Of a stretch of 50,477 nt of DNA, positions 1-8,484 are shown one piece after another (within the stretch, counting starts at the first letter, position 1; each line of letters begins with the position of its first letter). The stretch comes from Sphingopyxis flava. Lineage in GTDB: Bacteria > Pseudomonadota > Alphaproteobacteria > Sphingomonadales > Sphingomonadaceae. The notes below the pieces were generated by a model. It saw only the letters and a program-made list of their open reading frames with translations. It was not told where the DNA came from and searched no databases. Made by a program: the position numbers and the translations under genes. The stretch lies in the NCBI RefSeq assembly GCF_900168005.1, contig NZ_FUYP01000025.1, positions 1 to 50,477 of the forward strand, in the 5' to 3' direction.

Positions 1-1
1 G

Positions 2-196
2 CTGCCGCCGAGGTGTCCCGAACTCAACCCGGTCGAGAACGTCTGGCAGTTCATGCGCGACAACTGGCTTTCGAACCGCATCTTCAAATCCTACGACGAT
101 ATCGTCGATCATTGCTGCTTCGCTTGGAACCGCCTTGTCGATCAGCCCTGGCGCATCATGTCCCTTGGCATGCGTCACTGGGCCCATGGGTTCTGA
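2..196 (+). CDS. IS630-family transposase, C-terminal end (cut by window edge)
   Basis: The frame is open from the left edge and ends at a TGA at 194-196, giving about 64 residues. It reads PPRCPELNPVENVWQFMRD, then SNRIFKSYDDIVDHCC and a final RHWAHGF. The PELNPVEN...W motif carries the last catalytic acidic residue (E of NPVE) of the DDE domain in IS630/Tc1-mariner transposases, and the following aromatic/charged tail is typical of IS630 elements. The N-terminal part lies outside the window, so it is unknown whether the element is intact. The right end of the element should lie just after the stop, around 200-235, but I cannot define the inverted repeat without the left end. Confidence 0.88.
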   Translation: MPPRCPELNPVENVWQFMRDNWLSNRIFKSYDDIVDHCCFAWNRLVDQPWRIMSLGMRHWAHGF

Positions 197-1041
197 TCAA
201 TGAGACTTGGTATTACGCATGGCAGCCTTGAATCGCTCAATATCATATCGGAAGATGCTCGTTCTTAGCACGAAACATCGACGATAAAGGAGGTGGACTC
301 CGCGCGCGACATGCTCGAGCTAGCCTACGCGCTGATCGTCATGGACCGAGCTTGTGCTTATCTCCTGCTCGGCAAGCCACCGAGCATCGACCAAAAAGCC
401 GGGCGGAACGCGCTCGATCAATTGCTTTAGCTTTTGTCTTTTTTGTCCGGTCATGGCGGATAAAATACGCAATTTCTAAAGTTGGCGCGTTGCAGCCTGT
501 ACAGAATATCGTGACTGGGAAAGCGAAAGCTTTCCTCTGTCGGCGCGTCCGTGGTCGCCCTCGGAGCTCGTGCAGGGTGAGGGCGTTCGATGCGCTCGTA
601 GGCAATGTCGCGGCGATGATATTCATTCGGCGGCTGGACGGAAGGTCACGACCGACAAACTTCAAAACGGCCAGTTCGTCGAAACCAAGTGACCGGGCTT
701 AGCGACGCGGTCGAACCTGTCTGACGACCCGTACCTGTAAACTTATCCGATCTTGCGATCAACCACTGGCTTTCCGGGACGATCCAGCACTTGCCAAAAT
801 ATGTGATGGTTCCTGTGATGGTTTCAGCGATTTTCAATGCGAAATTGTATAGGAAATCTGCCGCTTTCGTGCCCCATTAAGCTCCTCTTCTGGGCACCAT
901 CTGTTCTCCTCGGGATGTCCGAGGACGTCCAGTAAGCGGCTGGTTTTTCACCGCTTTTTCGATGAGACTCGCTGAGTGGAATCCGGGCTGATCCAGCCGG
1001 AACCATCAGGCTCTTCCCCGTGAACGGGGGATGAGGGTGGA
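197..1041. other. Long stretch without a convincing gene
   Basis: No reading frame here has a recognisable domain, and the frames present overlap each other on both strands. A 40-codon frame at 311-430 (starting MLELAYALIVMDRACAY, ending at TAG) sits behind an AAAGGAGG-like sequence at 287-294, but the 14-17 base gap is long; it may be the tail of a broken gene. Another fragment ends at the TGA near 692 with the tail DKLQNGQFVETK. The region probably consists of debris beside the IS630 element. No tRNA, CRISPR or clear terminator was seen. Confidence 0.5.
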
Positions 1042-1371
1042 TCAGACCCGATTGATGACGCCATTCCAACCGCAAAGAGCGAGCACGCGCAAGCGGTAGT
1101 TGTGAAAGTTTCGGAAGCCGAACAGCCCGACTGCTAGTAGCCAAAGCGATGCATTCGTTGAGGCGAAAGCGAATCCCGCCGACATTCCGGCAATAACGAC
1201 AGAAGCCGTCCTCGCTAGCGCTATTACGCTGCCTCGGCCTATTTCACGGTAACGCCTGTACGGCGTCTTTGGAAAGCCGACATAGAGGTACGCGCCTAGG
1301 TGAGTGTAAATCGCCCAATCGATTGAAATTGCTACCGTTGCGCCGGCCAGAACGTACAATGCCTCAATCAC
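1042..1371 (-). CDS. Small hypothetical membrane protein
   Basis: A 109-residue frame with a GTG start at 1371, preceded on its strand by an A-rich AAAAAAGGA sequence that could be a ribosome binding site. Two hydrophobic stretches are visible: roughly residues 2-22 (ALYVLAGATVAISI) and 50-85 (VIALARTASVVIAGMSAGFAF, then LWLLAVGLFGF). The intervening loop is basic (KTPYRRYREIGRG), as expected for a cytoplasmic loop. I do not recognise a family. It has no clear operon partner; the next gene is divergent. It could be a chance frame, but hydrophobic segments separated by a basic loop make a real small membrane protein plausible. Confidence 0.42.
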   Translation of the reverse strand: MIEALYVLAGATVAISIDWAIYTHLGAYLYVGFPKTPYRRYREIGRGSVIALARTASVVIAGMSAGFAFASTNASLWLLAVGLFGFRNFHNYRLRVLALCGWNGVINRV

Positions 1372-1650
1372 GCAGCTTAGGTCCTTTTTTCAATGGCAGA
1401 TATACAACATGGTTTGACCGACCAGAAGCGGTTGTATTCTGTTGAAGAAGGTCCCTTACGCTATACCTTGGCACAGGTATAATCGCGGCCGTCTTGCTCT
1501 ATTCTCCGGGATCTGGGGAAGTAAGTTCAAAGCGGAAGCGCGTGTTGCACAACTGGTTGGCCACGCTGATCTTCACTGCGAATCCCGGCCCGGCACAAGT
1601 GCCGACTGATGCCTGCCGTGCAGCCGAACGTGGGAGAAAAAGGCGGTTCG

Positions 1651-4335
1651 ATGATAGCGGAAGACCACCGGGATATTCAGCGCAAGCTGCGAATCTTAGA
1701 AAGCATGCCGGGCTTCGGCTGGTCGGCCAACGCAGCCGGGCAATTCACATATGTTACTCCTAACGCCCTTGATTTCCTGGGCGTGTCTCACGAGGATCTC
1801 AATGCATCGGGCGCTGACGATGCGTTTGGCTGGCGGCTCGTCATCCATCCGGATGATTATGAGCGTGTTGCAGCCCAATGGCAGCATTGCTTGCGAACAG
1901 GCGATCACTATGACGCGGAACACCGGTTGCGGCGCGCGGATGGAAGCTATCGCTGGTTCCGAAATTCTGGAAGGCCATTTCGTGATGGACGGGGCAACAT
2001 CACTGAATGGTTCGGCACAACCATAGATATCAATGACCAGGTTCAGCTTTGTCAGGATCTCGCCCGGCGCGAGGCCCGGATCCGACGGTTGATCGACTCC
2101 GATATCATCGGAATTGTTATCTGGGACCTGGATGGAACTCTTCTCGACGCCAACGACGCGTTTCTTGATATGGTCCAATATGATCGGCAGGATTTGAAGG
2201 CCGGGCTGCGATGGCTCGATATGACCCCTCCCGAATGGCAGGAAGTGCACGATCTCGAAGAGGTTGAAGAGCTCGCTTCGACGGGCAAGATGCAAGCTCG
2301 TGAGAAGGAATATTTCAGAAAGGATGGCACTCGGGTGCCGGTGCTGATCGGAGCCGCCTGCTTCGACGAGGAATCCCGGCAGGGTGTCGCCTACATTCTT
2401 GACCTGACCGAGCACAAGCGCGCGGAAGATGTGATGCGCGATCAGAAACGGGAATTGTCGCAACTGGTCGACATGATCCCAACTTATCTGTGGCGGCTCA
2501 CGCCCGACGGCGTGCCGGATTTTTTCAACAAGAGATTTGTCGATTACCTTGGAGTGGATGTCTCTGATCTGGGCAAGCCCGACAGCAGCCGGCGAACAGC
2601 GTTAATCGAGGCCGTTATCCATCCCGACGATGCGGCCGATGTGACTGAGGCATTTGAGCGTTCTATAGCAAGCGGTCAAAGGCTTTCCATGAAATGGCGC
2701 ATGCGCCGGGCCGATGGTGTGTACCGCTGGATGGCCGCGAGCGCCGAAGCGATGCAGGATGTCGGGGGCCGCATCGTCAAATGGTACGGAACCTGCCATG
2801 ACATAGACGATCAGCGGAAGGCAGATGAAGAGCTGCGCGCCAGCAAGCAGCAGCTCGAGCAGATGCTCGACGCCTTGCCCGTCAATATCCTGAGCTTCTC
2901 GCCATCGGGCGCGATGACCTATGCGAGCAGGCGGTATATAGAGACGGTCGGCTCGCCGCCGACGCATGCCGATGATTTCGACGCGCTTGCGCGTGATGTG
3001 GCGCACCCCGATGACTTTCCGGCCATGTTTCGCAGGGCGTCAGAGGGATTCGCGACCGGCAGCGCGTTTGTGAACAGATTTCGCCAGCGCGAGAAAGACG
3101 GGGTCTACCGTTGGATAGAAGCACGGGCGCAACCATTGCGCGCAGCGGATGGTACGATCGTGCAATGGTACATCGCCTCGATCGACGTTGAAGACGAAAT
3201 GCGTGCACAGGAAGCTTTGCGGGAAAGAGAGCGAATGCTGCACCAATTGGTCGAAACATTGCCGGCCATGATTGACTGCGCGACACCTGACGGTGAGCCC
3301 ATCTATCGCAGCCAGCAACTGAGCGAATATCTTGGTTATGGTTTCAGCGATCTGGACGCAGCGGGAAAGTCCCGCCTGGCGGGCACTCTCGAGGCGAGCG
3401 TTCATCCTGATGACCTGGTGGGCGTGCGCACCAATTATGCGCGCTCGTTGGCGACGGGCGAACCATATTCTCGAAGACACCGGCTAAGGCGCCTGGACGG
3501 CCAATACCGTTGGGTGGAAACGCGCGCTGCTCCGATGCGGGACGCGGATGGGACAATCCGACAATGGAATGTCATTTGTCTTGATATCGACCGCGAGGTC
3601 AGGGCGCAGCAAGAGTTGCAGCTCGCGCAGGAGCGGCTTGCGCGTGCGAGCCAAGCCGCCAGCCTCGCGGAGCTTTCCGCCTCGATAGCGCATGAGGTCA
3701 ATCAACCGCTCGCTGCCATCGTCGCCAATTCTCATGCTTGTCACCGTTGGCTCTGTGCTGAACCTCCCAATATCGGGCGTGCCAAAATCACTGCAGAAAG
3801 GATCAGCCGCAGTGCGAATGCCGCAGCCGACATCGTGAGCCGTACCCGGGCGCTGTTCAGCCGATCGACCGGGACAAGGATTGTTACGCCGCTCAGCAAA
3901 GTGATCGCTGACACGCAGGAATTGCTGGTGGACGAGGCAGCGCGACGGGGTGTCCAGATTAAAGCCGATGTAGCGAACTCACTGCCGCCGATCGCACTCG
4001 ATCCGGTCCAGATTCAACAGGTGCTGATCAACCTTATCCGCAATGGCATGGACGCTATGGATAATATCACGACGAACCGCGTCCTGCGGCTACGTGTCAG
4101 CCAGGTAGAGGATCTGGTCAGGACGGACGTAAGTGACAATGGTCCTGGCCTCGACCCGGCCGCGCGAATTTTCGAACCATTTTTTACGACCAAGGATGAT
4201 GGGATGGGGATTGGGCTAGCCATCTGTCGGTCGATCGTCGAGGCTCATGGGGGCAAGCTTTGGGCTACAAACAACCAATCGCGAGGAGCGACCTTTACAT
4301 TCGCCCTGCCAATCAGGATGGATGCGGAAATCTGA
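1651..4335 (+). CDS. Orphan multi-PAS sensor histidine kinase
   Basis: A cytoplasmic sensor kinase of 894 residues. Five PAS/PAC units follow one another: about 10-130 ([19 protein letters not shown]), 135-260 ([17 protein letters not shown]), 265-390 ([10 protein letters not shown]), 395-520 and 525-650, four of them with the PAC signature LRRxDGxYRW. Then come the phosphoacceptor H-box [13 protein letters not shown] (His681), an N-box ([16 protein letters not shown]) and G-boxes ([15 protein letters not shown]). No membrane segment is visible, so ligands or cofactors must be sensed in the cytoplasm. I chose the ATG at 1651 because GGGAG at 1632-1636 precedes it; an in-frame ATG at 1609 would add 14 residues. 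No response regulator lies beside it, so its partner is elsewhere. Its kinase core resembles the one encoded at 14640-16667. Confidence 0.93.
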   Translation: MIAEDHRDIQRKLRILESMPGFGWSANAAGQFTYVTPNALDFLGVSHEDLNASGADDAFGWRLVIHPDDYERVAAQWQHCLRTGDHYDAEHRLRRADGSYRWFRNSGRPFRDGRGNITEWFGTTIDINDQVQLCQDLARREARIRRLIDSDIIGIVIWDLDGTLLDANDAFLDMVQYDRQDLKAGLRWLDMTPPEWQEVHDLEEVEELASTGKMQAREKEYFRKDGTRVPVLIGAACFDEESRQGVAYILDLTEHKRAEDVMRDQKRELSQLVDMIPTYLWRLTPDGVPDFFNKRFVDYLGVDVSDLGKPDSSRRTALIEAVIHPDDAADVTEAFERSIASGQRLSMKWRMRRADGVYRWMAASAEAMQDVGGRIVKWYGTCHDIDDQRKADEELRASKQQLEQMLDALPVNILSFSPSGAMTYASRRYIETVGSPPTHADDFDALARDVAHPDDFPAMFRRASEGFATGSAFVNRFRQREKDGVYRWIEARAQPLRAADGTIVQWYIASIDVEDEMRAQEALRERERMLHQLVETLPAMIDCATPDGEPIYRSQQLSEYLGYGFSDLDAAGKSRLAGTLEASVHPDDLVGVRTNYARSLATGEPYSRRHRLRRLDGQYRWVETRAAPMRDADGTIRQWNVICLDIDREVRAQQELQLAQERLARASQAASLAELSASIAHEVNQPLAAIVANSHACHRWLCAEPPNIGRAKITAERISRSANAAADIVSRTRALFSRSTGTRIVTPLSKVIADTQELLVDEAARRGVQIKADVANSLPPIALDPVQIQQVLINLIRNGMDAMDNITTNRVLRLRVSQVEDLVRTDVSDNGPGLDPAARIFEPFFTTKDDGMGIGLAICRSIVEAHGGKLWATNNQSRGATFTFALPIRMDAEI

Positions 4336-4774
4336 GCACAGATTATTTGCCGTGCTGCAGGCGGTGCGGCGGGCTGGATTATTATCTCACCATAGGTCCT
4401 CGCGGATCAGGACGAAGCACCAGGAGCGCCGCAAGCGCTCCGAGGCGGGCGGCCGCAAGATTGCGGCGTGCTCGGCTGGAAATCATCTCTCGTCCCTTTC
4501 TGTCTTTTGAGCGTGAGCTAAAGGTTTGAAAGCAAGGCACCGCCGCTCGTGCGCACCCGCAAATGAGCGGAGAATTTTTTCAGCGGCCGAAGGTTAACGC
4601 TCCGCGCCCGGGTGCGATGCACCGCGCCGTCTATCGGCGTGCGACCAAAGGATAGGTCGGCTCGATCCTTGGCACGATGCACAAGCGGGTCTCCAAAACG
4701 CAATATGCCCCTGTCCGGTCCTCGCGTCGGGGATCTGGACCTTGCGGCAACGTCAACCAGTCAGGGGATATCAT
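4336..4774. other. Intergenic region, no gene seen
   Basis: About 440 bases between the sensor kinase and the hydrolase. Reading frames here are short, overlap on both strands and show no domain. A partner response regulator would be expected at this place but is absent. AGGGGA at 4763-4768 serves as the ribosome binding site of the following gene. The hydrolase promoter must lie here, but I cannot place it with confidence. Confidence 0.5.
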
Positions 4775-5746
4775 ATGGCGATTTTGGAAGACTTCATGCT
4801 CAACCGCCGGTCATTTGTCGCCGCTGGTGGCGGGATCGCGCTCGCCAGCAATCTCAATTGGCCGATGTCGGCTCTCGGCGCACCTCTCCCTTCCGCAAAT
4901 CAAGGAGCACATCCGATGAATTTCATTACCGCCGCCGAAGGCGTGCAGATTTTCTACAAGGATTGGGGGCCGCGCGACGCGCAGCCGCTCGTCTTCCATC
5001 ACGGCTGGCCGCTGACCGCGGACGAATGGGACAACCAGCTCCTCTTCTTCCTGTCGCAAGGCTACCGCGTGATCGCGCACGACCGGCGGGGCCATGGCCG
5101 CTCCACCCAGACCGATACCGGAAACGACATGGACACCTATGCCGCCGATGTGGCGGCGCTGGTCGCGGGGCTTGACCTCAAAGGCGCGGTGCATATCGGC
5201 CATTCGACGGGCGGCGGCGAAGCCGCCCATTATGCCGCGCGCGCCAAGCCGGGCGCGGTTTCGAAACTGATTCTCGTCGGCGCTGTGCCGCCGGTGATGG
5301 TGAAGAAGGCGAGCAACCCGGGCGGCCTGCCGATCGACGTCTTCGACGGGTTCCGCAAGGCGCTCGCCGCCGACCGCTCGCAATTCTATATCGATATCGC
5401 TTCGGGACCCTTCTACGGCTTCAACCGTGACAGCGCGACGATCAGCAAGGGCCTGATCCAGAATTGGTGGCGTCAGGGCATGGTCGGCAGCGCCAAGGCG
5501 CATTACGACTGCATCAAGGCCTTCTCCGAGACCGATTTCACCGACGATCTGAAAAAGATCGCGGTGCCGACACTCGTCATGCACGGCACCGACGACCAGG
5601 TCGTTCCCTATGCGAACTCGGCGCCCTTGTCGGCGAAGCTGCTCGCGAAAGGCGTGCTCAAATCATACGAGGGCTATCCGCACGGTATGGCCGCTGTTCA
5701 CGCCGAGGTCATCAACAAGGATATGCTCGCCTTCATTCGCGGATGA
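4775..5746 (+). CDS. Alpha/beta hydrolase, non-heme haloperoxidase/arylesterase type, with Tat-like leader
   Basis: A 323-residue serine hydrolase. Residues 48-323 match the usual cofactor-free haloperoxidase/arylesterase length (about 275): HHGW oxyanion region (75-78), HDRRGHGRS (102-109), nucleophile elbow GHSTGG with Ser144, acid DD at 273-274 in HGTDDQVVP, and His303 in GYPHGM. In front sits a leader with twin arginines (NRRSFVAAGG, residues 10-19), then a hydrophobic stretch and ALGAP, suggesting Tat export to the periplasm. ATG 4775 follows AGGGGA at 4763-4768 and was chosen as start; ATG 4796 would put the twin arginines nearer the N terminus. A second strong start is inside the gene at 4916 (separate entry). 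The natural substrate cannot be read from the sequence. A hairpin follows the stop. Confidence 0.9.
   Translation: MAILEDFMLNRRSFVAAGGGIALASNLNWPMSALGAPLPSANQGAHPMNFITAAEGVQIFYKDWGPRDAQPLVFHHGWPLTADEWDNQLLFFLSQGYRVIAHDRRGHGRSTQTDTGNDMDTYAADVAALVAGLDLKGAVHIGHSTGGGEAAHYAARAKPGAVSKLILVGAVPPVMVKKASNPGGLPIDVFDGFRKALAADRSQFYIDIASGPFYGFNRDSATISKGLIQNWWRQGMVGSAKAHYDCIKAFSETDFTDDLKKIAVPTLVMHGTDDQVVPYANSAPLSAKLLAKGVLKSYEGYPHGMAAVHAEVINKDMLAFIRG
4902..4918 (+). promoter_or_regulatory. Internal ribosome binding site and alternative start of the hydrolase
   Basis: AAGGAG at 4902-4907 lies 8 bases before an in-frame ATG at 4916, encoding MNFITAAEGVQ, which is where leaderless family members normally begin. 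Translation from here would give a 276-residue cytoplasmic enzyme without the Tat-like leader. Either the gene makes two forms, or the upstream leader is a recent addition to an older start. Confidence 0.55.
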
Positions 5747-5752
5747 GGGCGC

Positions 5753-5786
5753 GCGGCCGGGGCGGGATATTTATCGCCTCGGCCGC
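5753..5786 (+). terminator. Hairpin after the hydrolase gene, terminator-like
   Basis: A 12-pair stem (5753-5764 with 5775-5786, one G-U pair) encloses a 10-base AT-rich loop, starting 7 bases after the hydrolase stop codon. It lacks a T-run, so it could be an RNA 3' end stabiliser or a weak terminator rather than a classic intrinsic one. Confidence 0.42.
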
Positions 5787-5848
5787 CCTGCGGTCCGGAG
5801 CTGATCGCGTGCTCCTCTTCTCAACCTAAAGTATCACCGTTCAAACGA

Positions 5849-6702
5849 TTGCGGCGGCCAGCCCTCCCGGAGGCGTCCACGGGACAATATGCTGATATCG
5901 AGCTCGATGGCGGATCAACCCGCGCGTTCGTCGAGCATCCGCCTTCCGGCAAGGGGCCGGTCGTTGTTCTCCTGCACGAGGATTTCGGTCTGAACGACGA
6001 CATGCGCGCGAACTGTCGAGAGTGGGCCGATCAGGGTTCTCTGGCTGCCGCCCCGGAACTTTTCTGGCGACAGGAGCACGGCGTGGAACTGTCTCCGCGG
6101 ACACCGGCCGACGTGGGCAGAGCGATCGCGCTATATAAAATCTACGATCGACCAAGTCGCAGAGGATATGGCGGCGGTCATGGAATTCGCCGCGACGATT
6201 CCCGGCGCCTCCGGAAAGACTGGGCTGGTCGGCTACTGTCTCGGCGGCTTGATGGCCTATCTCGTCAGCGCGCGCCGCGGTGCGAATGCCGCCGTTGCCT
6301 ATTATCCCGGGATGGCCGAAGCACACAATATCCAATGCCCCCTTGATGATTCATCTCGGCGGCGATGACGAATATATTTCCGAAAGGGCGCAAAGGTCGG
6401 TCAACGGCGCGTTTGCTGCGAACCCCGCCGTGCTGGTCCACGCTTATCCCGGATGCGGACATGCGTTCGCGCGGCATTCCGGCGAACGCTACGACGCCGA
6501 CGCCGCGGCGCTCGCCAACGTCGCAATCGCCGAAATGGACCTCGTCGATCCACAATCGGTCGGCACCTTCTCCCGCAGAATCCGAGGCGCGCCGCGGCGT
6601 CAAACCCTGGGCATCGGAGTCCGCGCTAGCGGACCCTCTATGGAACTTGAGCGAGGCATTGGCTCCGACAAGCCAGGTTTAGCAGCTCCAGAACCGAGCT
6701 GA
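5849..6702 (+). pseudogene. Dienelactone hydrolase family gene broken by two frameshifts
   Basis: Three frames must be joined to read one dienelactone hydrolase. The first (from a TTG near 5849) encodes FVEHPPSGKGPVVVLLHEDFGLND and runs to ALYKIY at about 6145. The second encodes VAEDMAAVMEFAATIPGASG and the nucleophile motif GYCLGG (Cys at about 6238). After about 6340 the third gives LMIHLGGDDEYI and GCGHAFARHSGERYD, with the catalytic Asp and His regions. Both shifts equal one extra base; the second falls in a run of five C (6338-6342). The C-terminal tail no longer looks like the family after ALAN, so more damage is likely. Two shifts plus a lost tail suggest real decay; homopolymer sequencing error could explain the second shift only. 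Confidence 0.85.
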
Positions 6703-6735
6703 GGACGCTGTCCTAAGACTGCACGAATTTGCCGA

Positions 6736-7359
6736 TTAGCCCCGGTGGCCGAGCCCGGTCAGGAAAATGTTGACGGCGGAAGAGACAAGCGCGGTCCGTT
6801 CGGCTTCGTCCGGTGCGGGGCGCAATCCGAGCAGCACCTGGAGATGGAGATTGCCACGGATCATGCCGACGAAATGGTCGGCGGCGGCTGACGCGTCGCA
6901 CGGGCCGATCTCGCCGCGCGCGTCGGCGGCGGCAAGCACTTTCGCCAGCGTCGTGCTCGCGAGACCCGGGCCTAGATCGTAGAAGCGGCGCACCAGATCC
7001 GGAAAGCGCGCATATTCGGTCGTCGCGATGCGATAGATGCCGAGGAGTGCGGGGGACAGCGAGATGTCGATGAGCTGGCGGCCGAAGGCGAGGAGCATCG
7101 ACTGAAGCCCGCCGGGCCCCGGATCGTCCAGCGACAGCGCCGCGAGAGCGCGTCCGGCATGGTCCGACACGATCGCGGTGAGCAGCCCCTCCTTGTTGCC
7201 GAACTGGTCATAGATATTGCGTTTCGAACCGCCTGCGCGCTCGATGATGTCGTCAATGCGGGTCGCGGCATAGCCCTGCTCGAAAAAGATCGCCGCGGCC
7301 GCTTCGAGGAGCGCCTCACGCCCCACCTTGCCTCGATTTTCGGGCGTGCCTCCACTCAC
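6736..7359 (-). CDS. TetR/AcrR-family repressor, divergent from efflux operon
   Basis: A 207-residue regulator. Residues about 12-60 form the TetR helix-turn-helix (REALLEAAAAIFFEQGYAATRIDDII, then GGSKRNIYDQFGNKEGLL). The C-terminal ligand domain is of the AefR/YerO-like type (FVGMIRGNLHLQVLLG). The start is GTG at 7359 behind GGGGAGAG. It is transcribed away from the membrane fusion gene at 7450; the 90-base gap carries two palindromes (7395-7440), so it very likely represses the efflux operon and itself, with release by a toxic substrate of the pump. The ligand is unknown. Confidence 0.93.
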   Translation of the reverse strand: MSGGTPENRGKVGREALLEAAAAIFFEQGYAATRIDDIIERAGGSKRNIYDQFGNKEGLLTAIVSDHAGRALAALSLDDPGPGGLQSMLLAFGRQLIDISLSPALLGIYRIATTEYARFPDLVRRFYDLGPGLASTTLAKVLAAADARGEIGPCDASAAADHFVGMIRGNLHLQVLLGLRPAPDEAERTALVSSAVNIFLTGLGHRG

Positions 7360-7394
7360 AGTCGATACTCTCCCCTACTTCTGGATAGATTGAC

Positions 7395-7440
7395 CGGTAA
7401 TGATCGTTACCGTATAGGTCAACGGTAACGTCCATTACCG
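7395..7440. promoter_or_regulatory. Two tandem TetR-type operators
   Basis: Site 1 is CGGTAATGATCGTTACCG at 7395-7412 and site 2 is CGGTAACGTCCATTACCG at 7423-7440. Each has perfect 6-base arms CGGTAA/TTACCG with a 6-base centre. Site 2 matches the reverse complement of site 1 at 16 of 18 positions, and their starts are 28 bases apart. Site 2 ends directly at the GGAGG ribosome binding site of the gene at 7450, so a bound repressor would block the transcript start region of both divergent genes. Confidence 0.85.
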
Positions 7441-7449
7441 GAGGCGATC

Positions 7450-8484
7450 ATGGCGACACTGACCAGGCGCAAAAAAGCCGGGCTGCTTCTCATCGCGGCG
7501 GCGCTTCTCATCGCACTTCTCCTCTTGGTGTTGGCAGCGGGCGACGAGGCGGCGGAGACGAACAATGCCTATGTGCGTGGCGACGTCACCTCGCTTGCGC
7601 CCAAGGTCGGCGGCTATGTCGTCGCTGTTGAGGTCAAGGACAATCAAGCGGTGCGAGCGGGTGACATTTTGTTCCGCATCGACGACCGGGACTATCGCGC
7701 AAAGCTCGCCCAAGCCCAGGCCAATGTGCAGGCGGCGCGCGCGCGCGTCGCGAGCAGCCGCGAAGATATCGCGCTCCAGCATATCCTGGTGCGGCAGGCT
7801 GCCGCGCAGCGCCGCGCGGCGTCGTCGGACCTCGCGCTCGCGCGCAAGACTAGCGACCGGCGCTTGGCGCTGATCGATGGCGGCGCGGTCAGCCAGGCGC
7901 AGGTCGACGAAAGCAGCTCCGGCCAGGTGCGCGCCGCAGCAGGGGTTGCCGCCTCGGAGGCCACACTCGATGCGCAGCGCCAGCGGGTCGATCTGCTGGG
8001 TGCGCAACATGCAGCCGCACTCGCTGCGCTCGCGCAGGCGGAAGCTGCGCGCGATCTTGCGCAGATCGACCTCGACAATACGGTGGTGCGCGCGCCGATC
8101 GCGGGTGTTGTCGGCAATCGCCAGGTCCGCGTCGGCCGCCTCGTCTCACCGGGGGCGGCGCTGCTCGACATCGTGCCGGTCGCCGATCTTTATGTTGTCG
8201 CCAATTTCAAGGAGACACAGCTCGAATTTATCCGTCCGGGCCAGGCCGTGCGTATCCGCGTCGACGGTTATCCTGACGTCGCGATCGAGGGCTTTGTCGA
8301 CAGCCTCGCGCCCGGCAGCGGATCGGCTTTCGCGCTGATCCCCGCCGACAATGCAACCGGCAATTTCGTGCGCGTCGTGCAACGCGTCCCGGTCAAGATA
8401 CGTCTTCGGACCAACCCGCTCCTGGGGCGGCTCGTGCCTGGGCTCTCGGCGCGGGTCGAGGTCCTGCGCGGCCGGCAGGCATGA
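7450..8484 (+). CDS. HlyD/EmrA-type periplasmic membrane fusion protein
   Basis: A 344-residue adaptor that would link the inner-membrane MFS pump to the outer-membrane channel. Residues about 10-30 form a single membrane anchor (AGLLLIAAALLIALLLLVLA). A lipoyl half-motif follows (VTSLAPKVGGYVVAVEVKDNQAVRAGD), then an alanine/glutamine-rich helical hairpin (about 95-195), the second lipoyl half (VVRAPIAGVVGNRQVRVGRLVSPG) and a beta-barrel region (VVANFKETQLEFIRPGQAVRIRVDGYP). This is the EmrA/HlyD layout. The ATG at 7450 has GGAGG at 7440-7444. Its end overlaps the start of the pump gene by 4 bases (ATGA), indicating translational coupling. Confidence 0.94.
   Translation: MATLTRRKKAGLLLIAAALLIALLLLVLAAGDEAAETNNAYVRGDVTSLAPKVGGYVVAVEVKDNQAVRAGDILFRIDDRDYRAKLAQAQANVQAARARVASSREDIALQHILVRQAAAQRRAASSDLALARKTSDRRLALIDGGAVSQAQVDESSSGQVRAAAGVAASEATLDAQRQRVDLLGAQHAAALAALAQAEAARDLAQIDLDNTVVRAPIAGVVGNRQVRVGRLVSPGAALLDIVPVADLYVVANFKETQLEFIRPGQAVRIRVDGYPDVAIEGFVDSLAPGSGSAFALIPADNATGNFVRVVQRVPVKIRLRTNPLLGRLVPGLSARVEVLRGRQA

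Noticed and set aside
311..430. Short frame behind a Shine-Dalgarno-like sequence as a real 39-residue gene
   Set aside because: The spacing is too long and no family is recognised; it may be the tail of a broken gene beside the IS element.
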